From: Sulfuricurvum sp.
GTDB lineage: Bacteria; Campylobacterota; Campylobacteria; Campylobacterales; Sulfurimonadaceae
Direction: 5' to 3'
DNA: 64,000 nt
Assembly: GCA_030696775.1 (NCBI GenBank)
Contig: JAUYRN010000005.1
Coordinates: 124,001-188,000, forward strand
Part shown: one piece after another, positions 7,988-19,677 of the stretch
How the letters are laid out: every line of letters begins with the position of its first letter
Numbering within the stretch: the stretch's first letter is position 1
The notes under the pieces: generated by a model
Databases searched by the model: none
Told to the model about the DNA's origin: nothing
What the model saw: the letters and a program-made list of their open reading frames with translations, nothing else
Made by a program: the position numbers and the translations under genes

Positions 7988-8953
7988 TTACTCTTTACTC
8001 CATAATTTCTCATTTAATTTTAATTCTTCCACTAATCCGATGGTATATCGTAAGGTATTTATGTACTCCATTGCTTGTTTGAAATCCAGCAGAGAAGTAA
8101 ATACAGCAGGTTCAAAGAGATCTTTTTTGGTTCCGATACCGATATGGATATGATTATGGACAAAAGAAACGAAAAGCGGATGGGTTATTTTCTTCTGAAA
8201 TTCCAAAATCCGTTTCATCATCGAATGGCTAAGAATATAGCGTGCTTCGATGGGGTCATTCCCATAGACGACAAAAGCTTTTTCAAATTCGGGATCATCC
8301 AGGCGGATGAGGTCATCGCGTGAAAAATTGATGGATTGGAGCCATCCACCGATAAGAGTGCCGAAGTTTTTTTCGGCTTGATCGGGGAGGATGACGGTTT
8401 TACTTTTGAAATATTTATTAAACTCGGCGACAAGAAAAAGCCCACGAAAAAGAGTTTGCCATTGAGTTCGTCCTTTGGAGTCTTTGGTCTGATATTCGGC
8501 ATGAACATCGGAAAATTCCAGTGGAACGCCATCAATTGAGCCTTTAACGTAATCATTACCGTTGTATCGATCAACTTTGTGATTAAAGAGCTGTGAACGC
8601 TCAAAGAGGTGCTGTGAAATCATAAAATCAGGATTGTAGAGAAGATTTGAATCGATAGCACCGATAAGTGGAGTAATGATCTTGCTTTTGAAGTCTTTCG
8701 CATACCCTTGAGTCATAAAACGATAGGTAATAGATGCAAGAACGATAAAACCAATGGCAACAGCTATCATAAGTGGATGAAATAGCCCGAAGTTTTTCCC
8801 CATCCAAATAGCAGTAAGCGTGAAAACAACGGCTCCCATCCCCCCATACCATTTTAACTGAGAGATGATTTGCATCCTCGTTTTTTCGAGTTCGTTGAGA
8901 GAGGGATAAAGCTCTTTGTAATAAAAATCAGTAAGTTCGGAAAGCGATTTCAT
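7988..8953 (-). CDS. DUF3137 membrane protein (LemA partner)
   Basis: 321 aa. Two membrane segments near the N terminus (about 35-52 and 58-77) are followed by a long soluble region whose pattern (VPLEFSDVHAEYQTKDSKGRTQWQTLFRGLFLVAEF) matches the DUF3137 family. Such proteins are commonly encoded beside lemA, as here: the start overlaps the lemA stop by 4 bases. Function is unknown; the second half, with HNHIHIGIGTKKDLFEP, is predicted to be cytoplasmic. Membrane topology is inference. Confidence 0.75.
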   Translation of the reverse strand: MKSLSELTDFYYKELYPSLNELEKTRMQIISQLKWYGGMGAVVFTLTAIWMGKNFGLFHPLMIAVAIGFIVLASITYRFMTQGYAKDFKSKIITPLIGAIDSNLLYNPDFMISQHLFERSQLFNHKVDRYNGNDYVKGSIDGVPLEFSDVHAEYQTKDSKGRTQWQTLFRGLFLVAEFNKYFKSKTVILPDQAEKNFGTLIGGWLQSINFSRDDLIRLDDPEFEKAFVVYGNDPIEARYILSHSMMKRILEFQKKITHPLFVSFVHNHIHIGIGTKKDLFEPAVFTSLLDFKQAMEYINTLRYTIGLVEELKLNEKLWSKE

Positions 8954-9507
8954 TTATTAAATAGAGCACCAACATCAACATTTTGACGTTCACTTACCGT
9001 GATTTCAAAAACAGCTTTACGTTGCAGATTCATCCAGCCGGCTATTATATTCGTCGGAAACATTTCGATAGCATTATTTAGATCCGTAACTGCTTGGTTG
9101 TAGGCACGGCGTGCAGCAGATATTTGCTCTTCAATTTCGTTGAGTGAACGCTGTAAATGCATGACATTTTCGTTGGCTTTTAGGTCCGGATAGGCTTCCA
9201 TCGCAATGTTAATAGCACCTAAAGCAGAGGTGAGTTGGGCATCAAGAGATATTTTTTGCTCATCGCTGATTCCTGGTTTCATTGCTTGTGCACGAAGCTC
9301 TGTCACTTTTTCTAACGTTGATTTTTCGTGTTCCATGTATTGTGAAACAGACGCAACAAGGTTCGGGATCAGGTCAAACCGTTTTTTTAAAACCGTATCA
9401 ACCCCTGCGAAAATATTTTCAACTTGATTTTTTTTGCCAATAAGTGAGTTGTATATCAAAATGGCGATAATTGAGAGTACACCTAATATGATCAGAGCTA
9501 TTTGCAT
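8950..9507 (-). CDS. lemA: LemA family protein
   Basis: 185 aa with one N-terminal membrane helix (about 3-20, IALIILGVLSIIAILIY) and a helical bundle carrying the family features: YNSLIGKKNQVENIFAGVDTVLKKRFDLIPNL near residue 25 and the central AINIAMEAYPDLKANENV. LemA proteins are widespread, of unresolved function and probably expose the bundle outside the membrane. A -10-like TATTAT lies at about 9544-9549 on the minus strand, giving a lemA-DUF3137 operon. Confidence 0.92.
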   Translation of the reverse strand: MQIALIILGVLSIIAILIYNSLIGKKNQVENIFAGVDTVLKKRFDLIPNLVASVSQYMEHEKSTLEKVTELRAQAMKPGISDEQKISLDAQLTSALGAINIAMEAYPDLKANENVMHLQRSLNEIEEQISAARRAYNQAVTDLNNAIEMFPTNIIAGWMNLQRKAVFEITVSERQNVDVGALFNK

Positions 9508-9604
9508 GTGTTTACCTACTTTTTTGTGGTGTTTATATTGGACTATAATACCATAACCTGAAGTATTTAGTCAAAATTACAAGGAAAAGGGGTTATATGA
9601 TTGA

Positions 9605-10708
9605 TTATATTTCAAGTTTTGCAATTTCTTCTGTACTCATCCCCATTTCTTCGGCCTCATGAGTAAGCCAAGCCATAAAGAGCTTATAGGCCACTGCAAG
9701 CAATACAGAACCGACAAATAATCCCAAGATTCCCCAAGTCATGAGTCCACCGATTGCTCCGAGTAAAATGACAAGCATCGGGGCATCAACTCCGCGCCCC
9801 AGAAGAAGAGGCTTGAGGACATTATCACTAAATCCCAGCATAATACTAAAAATAGTAAATCCTATTGCCATCGCAGTTGTGGCAGTAAAAAACATATAAA
9901 TAATAGGAAAGATGAGAACAATAATAGTAGGGAGTTGTGCAATAGCAATGAGCATAATTAAGATAGCCCATACAATTGGAAAGGGGATGCCAAATAATAC
10001 ACATCCAATGTATCCTGCAATCGATTGAATCAGTGCAATACCAATGACACCTTGAACAACACTTCGGATTGTCATTGTGGAAAGTTTTACCCATTCTATA
10101 CCTTGCTTACCTGCAAGACGACGAGCAATAGTATGCATTAATGCAGTTGATGATTCGCTCATACTGGTAAATACAGCCGCAATAGCCATGGATGCCATAA
10201 AGGCAACAACCGACATAATTCCGCCGCCAATGCTTGATAATATAGGTTTAATGTATAAAGAAACATCATCTTTGTGAGCTATGGCAAATTTATTGAGATT
10301 GCTTGATGCCTCAGACCAGAGGCCAAATAACCGTTCTCCGATGAAAGGCCATGAAGCCACTTTTTCATTAGGCAAAGGAATGTGAAGAACTCCTGCTTTA
10401 AATTCAGCAAGAAGAGACTGAATATTACTTGCAAGTGAGATTCCAAGACTGATAGTAGGTAGTAGCAGAAGGATAAAGACGAAAAGAGTGAAATAAATTG
10501 ATACCTTTGTACGCGATATTTTGAGAGTATTCTCGCCTAGAGTGATAATGGGATTTATCGTTACTGCGATGATAATTGCCCAAAAAATGATCCCTAAAAA
10601 AGGTTGAATAATTAAAAAAGATCCATACAGAATAAGACCTACAATAAGAATCTTGGCTAAGGTTTCAAGAATATGATTATCATGTAGTTTGTGAGCATTT
10701 TTGACCAT
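9605..10708 (-). CDS. AI-2E family (PerM-like) membrane transporter
   Basis: 367 aa polytopic membrane protein. Paired N-terminal helices (ILIVGLILYGSFLIIQPFLGIIFWAIIIAVTINPII), a central soluble section with amphipathic helices, and C-terminal helices including IVWAILIMLIAIAQLPTIIVLIFPIIYMFF and GFSDNVLKPLLLGRGVDAPMLVILLGAIGGL, the last stretch being a strong marker of the AI-2E/UPF0118 family. Substrates differ between members (autoinducer-2 export, Na+/H+ exchange) and cannot be assigned. It stands alone, with a promoter-sized gap to the divergent gene at 10881. Confidence 0.88.
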   Translation of the reverse strand: MVKNAHKLHDNHILETLAKILIVGLILYGSFLIIQPFLGIIFWAIIIAVTINPIITLGENTLKISRTKVSIYFTLFVFILLLLPTISLGISLASNIQSLLAEFKAGVLHIPLPNEKVASWPFIGERLFGLWSEASSNLNKFAIAHKDDVSLYIKPILSSIGGGIMSVVAFMASMAIAAVFTSMSESSTALMHTIARRLAGKQGIEWVKLSTMTIRSVVQGVIGIALIQSIAGYIGCVLFGIPFPIVWAILIMLIAIAQLPTIIVLIFPIIYMFFTATTAMAIGFTIFSIMLGFSDNVLKPLLLGRGVDAPMLVILLGAIGGLMTWGILGLFVGSVLLAVAYKLFMAWLTHEAEEMGMSTEEIAKLEI

Positions 10709-10880
10709 TTAGCCTCTTCGCATTTGTTTGAATTGTGAACATTATATAGTGTTAAAACTTAATGGTTTTTTTTGTTCTCTGAATGTAAAGTTATGCAAAA
10801 TTGATAAGTGAAAGTTTGTGCTGGGTTTAGACTACAACTATTTAAATAAATGGTGATAAAATAACAAAAAAGGGGATATT

Positions 10881-11318
10881 GTGAAATTAATATTAGCAGT
10901 CATATACAGCAGTATAATGATAGGATTTGGCGGTTGTGCACAATCAGGAGTTCCTCAAGTTGATGCAGATGCTTCAAGATACGAAATGATGTCTCAGTCA
11001 GGTGTTATCACGGATGTGCGGGCAGTTGTAGTGAAAGATGAAGGCAGTGGTGGATTTTTAGGTGCTATAGTTGGAGGTGTTCTTGGTTCGACGATGGGCG
11101 GTGGTAGAGGTTCAGTACTTACAACATTAGGTGGAGGACTTGTGGGCGCATATGCTGGAAATGAGATAGGCAAGTCAAATGCACAAGAGCTTTCCGTTAC
11201 ATTAGATAATAGACAAGAGGTCGTTGTTGTTTCTAAAGGAACACAATTTTTTGTTGGACAACGCGTTAAAATCGTTAAACGTAATGGTCGTGTTTATAAT
11301 GTTGAGTTGGCAAAATAA
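10881..11318 (+). CDS. Glycine-zipper (SlyB/17-kDa antigen-like) outer-membrane lipoprotein
   Basis: 145 aa, GTG start after AAAAAGGGG. The lipoprotein signal ends at FGGC (Cys19). A central glycine zipper (GFLGAIVGGVLGSTMGGG, then GGGLVGAYAGNEIGKS) is the 2TM glycine-zipper domain of SlyB and related lipoproteins. The C-terminal part (ELSVTLDNRQEVVVVSKGTQFFVGQRVKIV) is the usual small beta domain. Such proteins support outer-membrane integrity. The next small secreted protein follows 34 bases later and may share its transcript. Confidence 0.8.
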   Translation: MKLILAVIYSSIMIGFGGCAQSGVPQVDADASRYEMMSQSGVITDVRAVVVKDEGSGGFLGAIVGGVLGSTMGGGRGSVLTTLGGGLVGAYAGNEIGKSNAQELSVTLDNRQEVVVVSKGTQFFVGQRVKIVKRNGRVYNVELAK

Positions 11319-11352
11319 TTATTCTATAGTGCGTAAACTAAAAAGGTAGAAA

Positions 11353-11556
11353 ATGTTTAAATGGATAGTATTGTGGACAGTATTGCTCTCATCGTTTATA
11401 AATGCAGATGATTCTGCTATAAAATCGTTGCAAAAAAAGCCTCCATATCAAAGTGTGAATCAAAAGTCGGAAGCACTTAAAGAAAAACCGATCAAAATAA
11501 GTAAAGAGCAAAAGAAAAATAAATCATATCCCCGTGGTGTAATTGAAACCCATTAA
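11353..11556 (+). CDS. Small secreted lysine-rich protein, unknown
   Basis: 67 aa. A clear signal peptide (FKWIVLWTVLLSSFINA, cleavage near residue 18) leaves a mature peptide of about 49 residues, rich in Lys and without Cys. It begins after AAAAAGGTAG and ends just before the convergent YjdF-like gene. No family recognised. The short length leaves some doubt, but the signal peptide and ribosome site argue for a real gene. Confidence 0.5.
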   Translation: MFKWIVLWTVLLSSFINADDSAIKSLQKKPPYQSVNQKSEALKEKPIKISKEQKKNKSYPRGVIETH

Positions 11557-11569
11557 GAGCTAAATATCT

Positions 11570-12163
11570 TTATGCTTTACGTTTTAATTTTAAAAGTCGT
11601 CGGTACCAAAAGATAAAAGCGAAGAGAGATCCTAAATAACATACAAGCATGTCTTTTTGAGAGTCCCAAGGATCTCCTTGTATGCCCAAAAAGGCCGTAC
11701 CAAGTTCGGCATGAGTTACTTCGGTTGCTATCCATTCGATGACTTCATATGTGCCTGAAGCCGCAAGAAGAAAGATAAAGGTGAAAATGAGAGTTGTCTT
11801 GATTGATTTTTGGAATGTTATAAATAACTCATAGAAGGGGAGAAATAGCAAAAATCCAAACAAGAAATGGGTTACCCTGTCATAATGATTACGCTCGAAT
11901 CTAAAAAGCTGAGTGATCGAAGAAAACCACGGCATTTCACTGTAGGTATAGTGAGCACCGATACTATGCAAAACAAAGAAGATAAATAGCATCCACACAC
12001 TTGCATTTGAAAAGCCAATGCGACGATCACTCCAGATAAGAATCGGCAGAGCAATAAAGACTAAGAGGTTTTCCAGTAGCCAGTCTTCTCGATACCATGG
12101 ATCGATACCAAGCAAAAGCCATATAAAAATATAGAGAGTGAATAAGGTATGTTTTAGTTTCAT
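11570..12163 (-). CDS. DUF2238 (YjdF-like) membrane protein
   Basis: 197 aa with about six membrane helices. Family markers are NHYDRVTHFLFGFLL, ASGTYEVIEWIA and the closing GIQGDPWDSQKDMLVCYLGSL, a polar stretch containing conserved acidic residues and typical of YjdF/DUF2238. The role of the family is unknown; the conserved charged residues within membrane segments suggest transport or an enzyme. It is monocistronic as far as seen, with the tRNA cluster upstream. Confidence 0.78.
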   Translation of the reverse strand: MKLKHTLFTLYIFIWLLLGIDPWYREDWLLENLLVFIALPILIWSDRRIGFSNASVWMLFIFFVLHSIGAHYTYSEMPWFSSITQLFRFERNHYDRVTHFLFGFLLFLPFYELFITFQKSIKTTLIFTFIFLLAASGTYEVIEWIATEVTHAELGTAFLGIQGDPWDSQKDMLVCYLGSLFAFIFWYRRLLKLKRKA

Positions 12164-12220
12164 GGATAAATGATAGCATAAAGAAATTAGAATAAGGAAA
12201 AGGGAAATGTTAAAGATAGG

Positions 12221-12297
12221 TGGCGCAGTCGACGGGACTCGAACCCGCGACCTCCTGCGTGACAGGCAGGCGTTCTAACCAACTGAACTACGACTGC
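12221..12297 (-). tRNA. tRNA-Asp (GTC)
   Basis: On the minus strand the acceptor GCAGTCG pairs with CGACTGC, then discriminator G and an encoded CCA. The anticodon arm CCTGC-CTGTCAC-GCAGG presents GTC, and the T arm carries GGTTCGAGTCC. Last gene of the four-tRNA cluster. Confidence 0.95.
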
Positions 12298-12304
12298 ACA
12301 ACTA

Positions 12305-12380
12305 TGGTGGGAATTACAAGACTCGAACTTGTGACATCTACCTTGTAAGGGTAGCGCTCTACCAACTGAGCTAAACTCCC
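12305..12380 (-). tRNA. tRNA-Val (TAC)
   Basis: Acceptor GGGAGTT pairs with AATTCCC (one G-T), followed by A and CCA. The anticodon arm CTACC-CTTACAA-GGTAG presents TAC; the D arm reads AGCTCAGTTGGTAGAGC and the T loop GTTCGAGTC. Seven bases separate it from tRNA-Asp. Confidence 0.95.
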
Positions 12381-12399
12381 GATGTCTCTTTTGAACAAA

Positions 12400-12475
12400 T
12401 GGCGACCCCTAAAGGATTTGAACCTCTGTTCTTACCATGAAGTGATAATGTCCTTGGCCACTAGACGAAAGGGTC
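12400..12475 (-). tRNA. tRNA-Glu (TTC)
   Basis: Acceptor GACCCTT pairs with AGGGGTC, discriminator G, encoded CCA. The anticodon arm TTATC-ACTTCAT-GGTAA presents TTC. The D arm TCGTCTAGTGGCCAAGGA is typical of tRNA-Glu. Confidence 0.95.
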
Positions 12476-12493
12476 ACTTAAAACTATAAACCA

Positions 12494-12569
12494 TGGTGTC
12501 CCGTGATGGATTCGAACCATCGACCCCTTCATTAAAAGTGAAATGCTCTACCAGCTGAGCTAACGGGAC
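12494..12569 (-). tRNA. tRNA-Lys (TTT)
   Basis: Acceptor GTCCCGT pairs with ACGGGAC, then A and encoded CCA. The anticodon loop CTTTTAA presents TTT. The D arm reads AGCTCAGCTGGTAGAGC. First gene of the cluster in transcription order (Lys, Glu, Val, Asp). Confidence 0.95.
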
Positions 12570-12671
12570 CTCTTCAACCATCATAAAAACGCTGATTGGG
12601 AGGGCGAAATTATAGGGGAAAGAAGTTGTTTTGTCAAGGATAAATAAGCGATTAGATAAAAAGATTCTATC

Positions 12672-12691
12672 ATTCCCACTAAAGTGGGAAT
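12672..12691 (-). terminator. Hairpin downstream of cinA
   Basis: ATTCCCACT-AA-AGTGGGAAT, a perfect 9-bp stem 15 bases after the cinA stop, followed on the minus strand by a T-rich tract (AATCTTTTTATC). It is a likely terminator for cinA. The ATTCCC/GGGAAT ends also resemble dispersed repeat families, so a repeat origin is possible. Confidence 0.6.
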
Positions 12692-12706
12692 TTGGCTACT
12701 AAATTT

Positions 12707-13798
12707 TCAACTAAAGAACAGCTCTCTTTCTATGTTTAAAAGCATTTTAACAGCCATCAAGACACTTTGTTCTTGGATGTAATTGCGATCACCTTCGAAA
12801 TAAAATCGTTCAGTATGTACGGATGTTTTGGATCGTGCACTAATGTAAACGGTTCCAACCGGTTTTAGATCACTTCCTCCAGTAGGTCCTGCTACACCGC
12901 TAATGGCGAGAGCAAAATCGGCATAACTGACATTCAAAGCACCCTCAGACATTTGGTTTACTACGTCTGCACTGACTGCTCCATGAGTTTCGAGTGATTC
13001 TTCCTCAACGGCAAGCCAATTGGCTTTTAAAATATTGTCATAGGTGATAAGTGAGCCTTCGTAAATATAGGAAGCGCCATTTTGTGATGTGAAATAATAC
13101 GCAAGCGAGCCTCCGCTGCAACTTTCGGCAAAAGAGATCTTCTTTTGATTTTTGGAGAGTTTTTCGATGATGAAAGCTGCAATATTGGAAGCTGCAATAA
13201 CTTTATGATGCAACAGTCCTTTGGACGAGGCAATAAACTGAGCCATATTTCCATGTTTTCTTGCTGTAATCTTTACCCGTACCCACCCTTCGATAAGTTC
13301 ACAGGATTCAAGTTTGACATCAAAATTTTGAGCGAGCGGGTCAAGCAAGGCAGAAACACTGGAGAGTTCTTCATTGAAAACATGAATCCAACCACTTCGA
13401 TGTTCATCCTCGATTAAAACAGGAGGGAGTTTTTTCCCCTCATGAGCTAAAATAACGTTGATTTCGGAAGTATTATAAGAGAGGAGATAGCTGCCATTTT
13501 CTAAAATACTCGCACGTGAGGGGATAAGCATGGAGTCTTTTAAGACTTGATTATCTGCAGTCACGGTACTAAGAAGTTTTCCAACGATGGTAAATGTGCT
13601 TTTTGTGGTGATAATAACGATTTTGGATTCAGTCTTTAAGAGTTGATCGAGATGAAGAAACAGTCCTTTGTCGGATTCTTCAAAATAACTGATAGAGTCA
13701 ATAGTGGAGAGTTTTTCTTTGATACTGCGTAAAAGATAACGCTCGTACGATTCATTCAAAATCAACCTATTTCCGACAAAAAGGACATCTCGTTTCAT
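12707..13798 (-). CDS. cinA: CinA family protein (nicotinamide-nucleotide amidase)
   Basis: 363 aa. The C-terminal domain (about 205-360) is the CinA amidase that hydrolyses NMN to nicotinate mononucleotide: SFAESCSGGSLAYYFTSQNGAS, YDNILKANWLAV, AVSADVVNQMSEGAL and ISGVAGPTGGSDLKPVGTVYIS. The N-terminal half corresponds to the molybdopterin-binding-like (COG1058) domain but is divergent and lacks the usual opening GDELL-type motif, so only the amidase activity is safely predicted. It is divergent from ileS with a 114-base gap. Confidence 0.85.
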   Translation of the reverse strand: MKRDVLFVGNRLILNESYERYLLRSIKEKLSTIDSISYFEESDKGLFLHLDQLLKTESKIVIITTKSTFTIVGKLLSTVTADNQVLKDSMLIPSRASILENGSYLLSYNTSEINVILAHEGKKLPPVLIEDEHRSGWIHVFNEELSSVSALLDPLAQNFDVKLESCELIEGWVRVKITARKHGNMAQFIASSKGLLHHKVIAASNIAAFIIEKLSKNQKKISFAESCSGGSLAYYFTSQNGASYIYEGSLITYDNILKANWLAVEEESLETHGAVSADVVNQMSEGALNVSYADFALAISGVAGPTGGSDLKPVGTVYISARSKTSVHTERFYFEGDRNYIQEQSVLMAVKMLLNIERELFFS

Positions 13799-13871
13799 TT
13801 TTTCACCCTCAATAATTTAGGACAGTATATCATATAGGGCTTTTGACAGCAAAATTTAAACCCCTAAAAGC

Positions 13872-13877
13872 TATAAT
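13872..13877 (+). promoter_or_regulatory. Probable -10 element of ileS
   Basis: TATAAT within AAAAGCTATAATGCAC, about 35 bases before the ileS ATG and preceded by A+T-rich sequence. It is the only good -10 match in the cinA-ileS gap on this strand. Confidence 0.5.
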
Positions 13878-13912
13878 GCACAACTTTTTAACTACAATTT
13901 TTAAGGGATCCA

Positions 13913-16669
13913 ATGGATTACAAAGATACCCTCCTTTTACCACAAACACAGTTTCCTATGCGTGGAAATTTGATTAACAATGAACCCCTCCGCTATGCAT
14001 CGTGGATATCTTCGGATGTGTACAGTCGTATGAAAACCAATCGCAAGGGAGCCCAAAGCTTCACGCTTCATGATGGACCTCCTTACGCGAACGGGCATAC
14101 TCATATCGGTCATGCTTTGAATAAAATTCTTAAAGATATTATCGTTAAGTACAATTATTTTAATGGAAAATCAGTCCGTTTCACCCCAGGTTGGGATTGT
14201 CATGGATTGCCTATTGAGCAACAGGTTGAAAAAAAGTTGGGCGGAAAACAAAAAAAAGAGCTTCTTAGTACGGCTGAAGTACGTAAGCTTTGTCGTGAAC
14301 ATGCCGCAGAATTTGTCGATATTCAACGCAGTGAATTTAAAAAATTGGGTATCGTTGCCGATTGGGACAATCCGTATTTGACGATGGACTATAAATTTGA
14401 AGCCAATATCTATCGTACTCTTTGTTCGGTTGCTAAAAAAGGGCTTTTAATTGAGCGTTCTAAGCCGGTTTACTGGAGCTGGGCTGAGCGTACTGCTCTT
14501 GCAGAAGCCGAAGTTGAATACGAAGATAAAGAAGATTACTCGATCTATGTAGCGTTTGAACTCTCCGATGAAGCCAAAGTGCGTGCTGGGATTGAGGGGA
14601 AAGCGGCGATTGTTATCTGGACGACAACTCCATGGACACTTCCTGCCAATACCGGTATTTCTCTCAATCCTGAAGAGGTGTATGTTCGAACAAGCGATGG
14701 GTATATTGTTGCCGAAAAACGCTATGAAGCGATGATTGAAGAGGGCGTATTGACAGGTTCGGTTGTTCAAAAAATCGATTCACAAAAATTTGAAAATCTT
14801 TATGCAATCAACCCTCTTAACGGTCGTGGTTCACACTTGGTTCTGGGTGAGCATGTTTTGATGGAAAATGGATCGGGATGTGTTCATACTGCACCGGGGC
14901 ACGGTGAGGATGACTATCGTATCGGTCTACGTTATAACTTAGAAGTCGTGATGCCGGTCGATGAGACGGGATGTTATGACTCTACGCTGGTCCATGAAAA
15001 ACTTCTCCCGAATCCTGAAGAGTTTGTGGGGATGCATATTTTCAAAGCGAATGAGCCAATCCTTGCTTTATTAGGGGAAAGTTTACTAAAAGTTTCCAAA
15101 TTTCGCCACTCCTATCCCCATTGCTGGCGTTCGCATACGCCGTTGATTTTCCGTGCAACACGTCAGTGGTTTATTGCAGTTGATGGGATTCCTGAAGGGG
15201 AAACCAAGACTCTCCGCTCTATCGCACAAGAAGAAGTGGCAAAAACAACATTTTATCCTGAAACCGGACGCAACCGTTTAGGCTCCATGGTTGAAAATCG
15301 TCCCGATTGGTGTATCTCTCGCCAACGTGACTGGGGTGTTCCTATCGCATTTTTTCGTGTCAAAGAGACGGGTGAAGTGATCTTGGATGAGAAAACACTG
15401 AATTTTATTGCAATGATTTTCGAGATGCATGGAACGGATGCCTGGTACTCCATGAGCATTGCTGAATTGCTCTATCCTGGATGTCCTCATAAAGCGGATG
15501 ATTTGGAAAAAGTGACCGACATTTTAGATGTATGGTTTGACAGCGGTTCAACGTGGAATGCGGTACTCAAATCACGTAACTACGATGCGGGAACCTATCC
15601 TGCTGATTTGTACATAGAAGGTTCGGATCAGCATCGCGGATGGTTCCAATCTTCACTCTTTTTGAGTGCGGCGGTGGAACATATCGCTCCGTATAAAGCT
15701 ATTTTGACTCACGGGTTTACCGTTGATGAAAAAGGCGAAAAGATGTCGAAATCCAAAGGCAATGTTGTCGCTCCCGATACGGTGCTCAAAGAGTACGGTT
15801 CAGAGATCTTGCGTTTGTGGGTCGCGATGAGTGATTATCAAGGGGATCTCAAAATCTCAGGTAATATTCTCAAGCAAACCGCAGAGCAATACCGAAAACT
15901 TCGTAATACCTTTCGTATTATGCTCGCAAACCTCGATGGGCTTGAAGCTATCGTCCCTTATGAGCAAATGGGTGAAATCGATAAATGGATTGTGGCAAAA
16001 GCAAAAGAAGTGTTCGATGAGACCCATAAATTGTTTGGAGAGTACAACTTTGTCCAAGGGATGAGCGGGCTGAATTATTTTATCGTCAATGAGCTTAGCG
16101 GTGTGTACATCGATATTACCAAAGACCGTATGTATTGTGATGCTTCTGACTCAGCTAGCCGAAGATCAACGCAAAGTGCCATGGCGATTATCGCAGGATC
16201 GATGCTTGGACTTATTGCTCCAATACTTACGTATACTGCGGATGAAATTTTTGAAAATGCACCGGCACTTCTCAAAGGAGATGCAGCTGATATTTTTGAT
16301 GTTGTTTATGCTTCGATTAAACCAGTAACAAGCAACTGGGATGACGTAAATACAAAAGCGGTTCGTGTAGGACTGAATGAAGTCGTAGATGGATTGAAAA
16401 AAGAAAAAATTATTAAAAATACCCTTGAATTGGTTGTTTCAACAAAATCTTCATTATTGAAATCAATGAAAAAAGAGGACATTGAAGAATACTTGGTTAT
16501 TTCTAAATGGTGTGCATGCGAGTTGAAAGATATTTTAGGAACTTTTGAAATTGAAGGTGAAAAATTTAATATTGCTCGTGCTTCTAAAGCGAAGTGCCCG
16601 CGTTGTTGGAAATATCACAGCGAAGATGAAGATACCTTATGTGAACGTTGTGCGAGTGTTGTTGCATGA
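13913..16669 (+). CDS. ileS: Isoleucyl-tRNA synthetase
   Basis: Charges tRNA-Ile in the cytoplasm. Class I signatures: HIGH at residues 64-67 (GHTHIGHALNK) and KMSKS at 610-614, with the editing CP1 domain between them (IVIWTTTPWTLPANTGISL). The C-terminal zinc ribbon has Cys895, 898, 910 and 913 (CPRCW and CERC). At 918 aa it is the usual bacterial form. The stop overlaps a short membrane-peptide gene (ATGA). Confidence 0.97.
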   Translation: MDYKDTLLLPQTQFPMRGNLINNEPLRYASWISSDVYSRMKTNRKGAQSFTLHDGPPYANGHTHIGHALNKILKDIIVKYNYFNGKSVRFTPGWDCHGLPIEQQVEKKLGGKQKKELLSTAEVRKLCREHAAEFVDIQRSEFKKLGIVADWDNPYLTMDYKFEANIYRTLCSVAKKGLLIERSKPVYWSWAERTALAEAEVEYEDKEDYSIYVAFELSDEAKVRAGIEGKAAIVIWTTTPWTLPANTGISLNPEEVYVRTSDGYIVAEKRYEAMIEEGVLTGSVVQKIDSQKFENLYAINPLNGRGSHLVLGEHVLMENGSGCVHTAPGHGEDDYRIGLRYNLEVVMPVDETGCYDSTLVHEKLLPNPEEFVGMHIFKANEPILALLGESLLKVSKFRHSYPHCWRSHTPLIFRATRQWFIAVDGIPEGETKTLRSIAQEEVAKTTFYPETGRNRLGSMVENRPDWCISRQRDWGVPIAFFRVKETGEVILDEKTLNFIAMIFEMHGTDAWYSMSIAELLYPGCPHKADDLEKVTDILDVWFDSGSTWNAVLKSRNYDAGTYPADLYIEGSDQHRGWFQSSLFLSAAVEHIAPYKAILTHGFTVDEKGEKMSKSKGNVVAPDTVLKEYGSEILRLWVAMSDYQGDLKISGNILKQTAEQYRKLRNTFRIMLANLDGLEAIVPYEQMGEIDKWIVAKAKEVFDETHKLFGEYNFVQGMSGLNYFIVNELSGVYIDITKDRMYCDASDSASRRSTQSAMAIIAGSMLGLIAPILTYTADEIFENAPALLKGDAADIFDVVYASIKPVTSNWDDVNTKAVRVGLNEVVDGLKKEKIIKNTLELVVSTKSSLLKSMKKEDIEEYLVISKWCACELKDILGTFEIEGEKFNIARASKAKCPRCWKYHSEDEDTLCERCASVVA

Positions 16670-16781
16670 TGAGAGAACCGGTATCATTGCTTTTTATTGC
16701 TGAGACGGTTGGCGTTATTTTCGCAATTATCGCGTTGGGAATTTTGATGGTAAAAAATGCAAAACGTAAAAAGGAATCTGT

Positions 16782-16785
<4 letters not shown>
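16666..16785 (+). CDS. 39-residue single-pass membrane peptide
   Basis: An unbroken frame [20 protein letters not shown] followed by [19 protein letters not shown]: one hydrophobic helix (about 8-29) and a basic tail, so the C terminus should face the cytoplasm. Its start overlaps the ileS stop (ATGA) and its stop overlaps the gatA ATG (GTATGA), placing it tightly in the ileS-gatA operon. Both overlaps, plus an AAAAAGG ribosome site for gatA inside its end, suggest translational coupling. Function unknown. A second ATG at 16669 is an alternative start. Confidence 0.6.
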
Positions 16786-19576
<2,791 letters not shown>

Positions 19577-19593
19577 CATAATTCCCTATTAAG

Positions 19594-19615
19594 CTAATGG
19601 CCATTAAGCCATTAG
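19594..19615 (+). terminator. Hairpin after guaB
   Basis: CTAATGGC-CATTAA-GCCATTAG, an 8-bp perfect stem 18 bases behind the guaB stop. There is no T-run after it, so termination is only possible, not shown. Confidence 0.4.
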
Positions 19616-19677
19616 GATAAGATGGGAAAAGTTCTGTGATGTTGATACAATAGCGCAAAATTACCTAAAGGATGAAA

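Noticed and set aside
12221-12569. Prophage or island integrated at the tRNA cluster
   Set aside because: All four tRNAs are intact with encoded CCA, and the flanks are ordinary genes without integrase or repeated tRNA ends.
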